This document shows, one piece after another, positions 28,001 to 29,545 of a stretch of DNA of 29,545 nucleotides. The stretch is taken from positions 58,956-88,500 of the forward strand of contig NW_003119425.1 in NCBI RefSeq assembly GCF_000003605.2, written 5' to 3'. Both the position numbers and the translations under genes were made by a program. The notes under the pieces were generated by a model that searched no databases, was not told the DNA's origin, and worked only from the letters and a program-made list of their open reading frames with translations. The stretch's first letter is position 1, and every line of letters starts with the position of its first letter. The DNA is from Saccoglossus kowalevskii (Eukaryota > Hemichordata > Enteropneusta > Harrimaniidae).

Positions 28001-29098
28001 TTAATGTCAAATGTTTCGGTAATGAAAAAAGATACATGTATCAAAAATTAAAATAGTAATTGTTGAGTGCCTACACTCAAGCTGAGTAGAATGACCTATG
28101 TCTGAGGTGTTTTATTCTAAATTTGTAGGAGGAGAAGATTTGTTATTGAAACTGAGTTATATATTTGTTACGTACTATAATTTATCTATATTGGAAAACG
28201 GTTATGGGGATTATTAATTTTAATAAACAATATTCAACTATCCTTATTTTGCAATACCAATAAGATCATAATGGTAATGTTTCTTGCTTTTTGCTATGGG
28301 CACTATCAGAGCATGGATCTTATTTTGGAACTCCTGCCAGAGCAACTGCACAAATCATTAGGGCAAATTAATAGCTTCTAAAGATGGTATTCTCAGAATA
28401 GCGCAAGATGTTAAGGAAACATAAAACAATGAAAGGACCAGTTACCAGAGTCACTGCGACAAAGCCATACTCCCCTCGAGATCCACCCAATACGAAACCT
28501 ACTTACCGCGAAAGCCACTTACTGCGAAGCTACTATATAAAATATCAATATAAAATAATATTTTACTTATGTGGGAATGTTAGCATACTGATTTTAAACT
28601 ACATTCGTATATGTCGTTTTGTTTCGCCAATGTAATGTCAGATATGGCTTTCCTTGGAACATATATTTCAATACACGTTCTGCTGCGATAACAATAGAAT
28701 CAGCTCTAACCAGATATTTGTGTATTTGAATGGAAGGTTTTTCAGTCCGATATGTGTGTGGTCTGTAGTACACTAAACACGGTTCCTGTCCCACCAGATG
28801 TTTTAGTTGAATGGAGTTCCCGGTATCCTTGAAGAACACCACGTTGTTTGAAATAGGTAAATCAATATCATACAGTGGATTGTTGTGTGACCGGGTGTTC
28901 CTGCATGCAGACATAGTATGGTTCCATGTAATAGCCATAATTCTATGTGCACATTGCTCATTAAACGGATCTATAGATGCCACTGGGAGAAGTTCAGCTA
29001 ACCGGGCGACGTTGAAGGTCCCATTAAAACTTTTCACTTGAAGATTCGCCGCACGAGAATTAAAACCTCTCTGTACAAAAAAAGGTGTCAAAACTGTC
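24927..29098 (-). CDS. Gene C: O-fucosyltransferase-like protein (three exons, both ends incomplete)
   Basis: Minus-strand exons at 29098-28603, 25760-25580 and 25043-24927 encode about 264 residues. Motifs in order: RGFNSRAANLQVKSFNGTF (like the N-terminal GDP-fucose-binding loop GxFNSR..N), LAELLPVASID, GQEPCLVYYRP, YLTLHWRNKT (Arg in the HxR position), TISEDIADIM, IYVSCSNW, and SLDGYELSLVEQEIC. These resemble the GDP-fucose protein O-fucosyltransferase superfamily, whose members act in the ER or Golgi. Which acceptor is used, or whether the enzyme is POFUT1 or POFUT2, cannot be told. The N-terminus lies off the right edge; the C-terminal exon was not found. The join of the first two exons is uncertain in phase. 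Confidence 0.6.
25580..25760 (-). CDS. Gene C middle exon
   Basis: 60 codons run from CALHLKGNTK through MCEDKIYQFALMAKTISEDI to YVSCSNWSR. The donor is AAGG|GTAGGT in phase 0. Acceptor CATTCTCAG at 25760 is strong but gives phase 2; AAAG at 25741 gives phase 0 and fits the previous donor. No start or stop bounds it. Confidence 0.58.
25761..28602. other. Long intron of gene C, no other gene recognised
   Basis: About 2.8 kb. The only repeat noted is the GCTAATTTGCATAACAAT core at 26613-26630. Short ORFs on both strands lack features. Confidence 0.5.
26613..26630. repeat. Dispersed repeat core GCTAATTTGCATAACAAT, second copy
   Basis: Exact 18-bp match to 20205-20222 on the same strand, carrying the inverted core of the array at 1515-2020. 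Confidence 0.6.
28603..29098 (-). CDS. Gene C exon (N-terminal part in window): GFNSR to HWRNKT
   Basis: 165 codons. The acceptor may be TTGACAAACAG (exon from 29098) or CCTTTTTTTGTACAG (exon from 29070). The second has the better pyrimidine tract; the first keeps VLTPFFVQ before RGFNSR. The only usable donor is AAT|GTAGTT in phase 0, before an in-frame TAA. NGT and NHT are possible glycosylation sites. Confidence 0.62.
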
Positions 29099-29484
29099 CT
29101 GTTTGTCAAGTTTAGCGTTTATAAATTATTACGTATTGTATCCACTGCTTCCATATCTCTGGACGGGAAGCAGAAATGCCTGATTTCTTATTTCGGGTCT
29201 CTTCAACTTGGTAATTAAAAATGTGGATAAACGCATTGACCCATTTTTAGTAAACAGATGTGTCGACATCCGATTTTCCATAACCCTGTAAAAATGTAGA
29301 TTTCGATTAATACCATCTCGTAGAGACATTCATAATGATTACAATAATGAAAACAATTAATAAACACACACTGGTCGCCAATTTGAAACTCGTTCCCATG
29401 ATATGAGTTGTATAAATTCACTCTATTATTATTATAGACAATCCACTATAATGATATGATCCAACGGTACCAACTCTTCTTTTG
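29099..29484. other. Right of gene C's first visible exon, no exon recognised
   Basis: Presumed intron of gene C. Two minus-strand ORFs (29329-29129 and 29421-29215) overlap in different frames and lack domain features or good splice borders. Confidence 0.4.
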
Positions 29485-29545
29485 ATTGCCGATTAGATTT
29501 GTGACTCACAGCCTCAGTTAGCATAGTTGTCGAATATATGTCTTT
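29485..29545. repeat. 61-bp dispersed repeat, copy 2 (runs off the window)
   Basis: Matches 21795-21855 on the same strand with about four differences. The right border is not visible. Confidence 0.82.

Noticed and set aside
29129-29421. Two minus-strand ORFs as upstream exons of gene C
   Set aside because: They overlap in different frames, and neither shows O-fucosyltransferase motifs or good splice borders.

Overview
The window reads as nuclear DNA of an invertebrate animal. It is AT-rich, its coding sequence is split into short exons with GT..AG borders, and long introns and spacers are packed with transposon debris and satellites. Exon shuffling of extracellular modules (EGF, TSP1, SRCR, PAN, a WSC-like GCF domain) fits a marine bilaterian such as a lophotrochozoan or a non-vertebrate deuterostome. 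The species cannot be fixed from sequence alone. There is no sign of operons, bacterial genes, tRNA, rRNA or CRISPR.

Three genes can be read. Gene A (minus, about 7360 down to 591 and off the left edge) encodes a type I membrane protein. It has a signal peptide, an RLKR processing-like site, two six-cysteine modules resembling the Dickkopf N-terminal type, one transmembrane helix and a Ser/Thr/Pro-rich tail. All six exons join in phase 1. Its introns hold a GGTAA/GGTAT minisatellite, a tandem array built on TTATGCAAATTAG, a 5'-truncated LINE with a 13-bp target duplication, and a MITE-like element with perfect 20-bp inverted repeats. A reverse transcriptase fragment with a YRDD box lies at the left edge.

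Gene B (plus, 15292 to about 19794) encodes a secreted mosaic protein: signal peptide, PAN/apple-like, EGF, TSP1, a 27-nt microexon, SRCR in two exons, a second TSP1, and probably a WSC-like cysteine domain. The last step is out of phase, so at least one exon is missing from the model or the last domain belongs to another transcript.

Gene C (minus, 29098 down to 24927, both ends incomplete) encodes a protein resembling the GDP-fucose O-fucosyltransferase superfamily. Three exons were reconstructed.

The 8-kb spacer between genes A and B holds a broken DUF3504/Crypton-related fragment, a GC-rich nested palindrome, an unrecognised ORF and an array of TTCGAGTTA/TAACTCGAA inverted pairs. The spacer between B and C holds a possible hAT remnant, a G/C-rich block and one of two copies of a 61-bp dispersed repeat; the other copy is at the right edge. 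All three gene products are secretory-pathway proteins. O-fucosyltransferases modify EGF and TSP1 modules, but the modules of gene B lack intact consensus sites, so a functional link is speculative.
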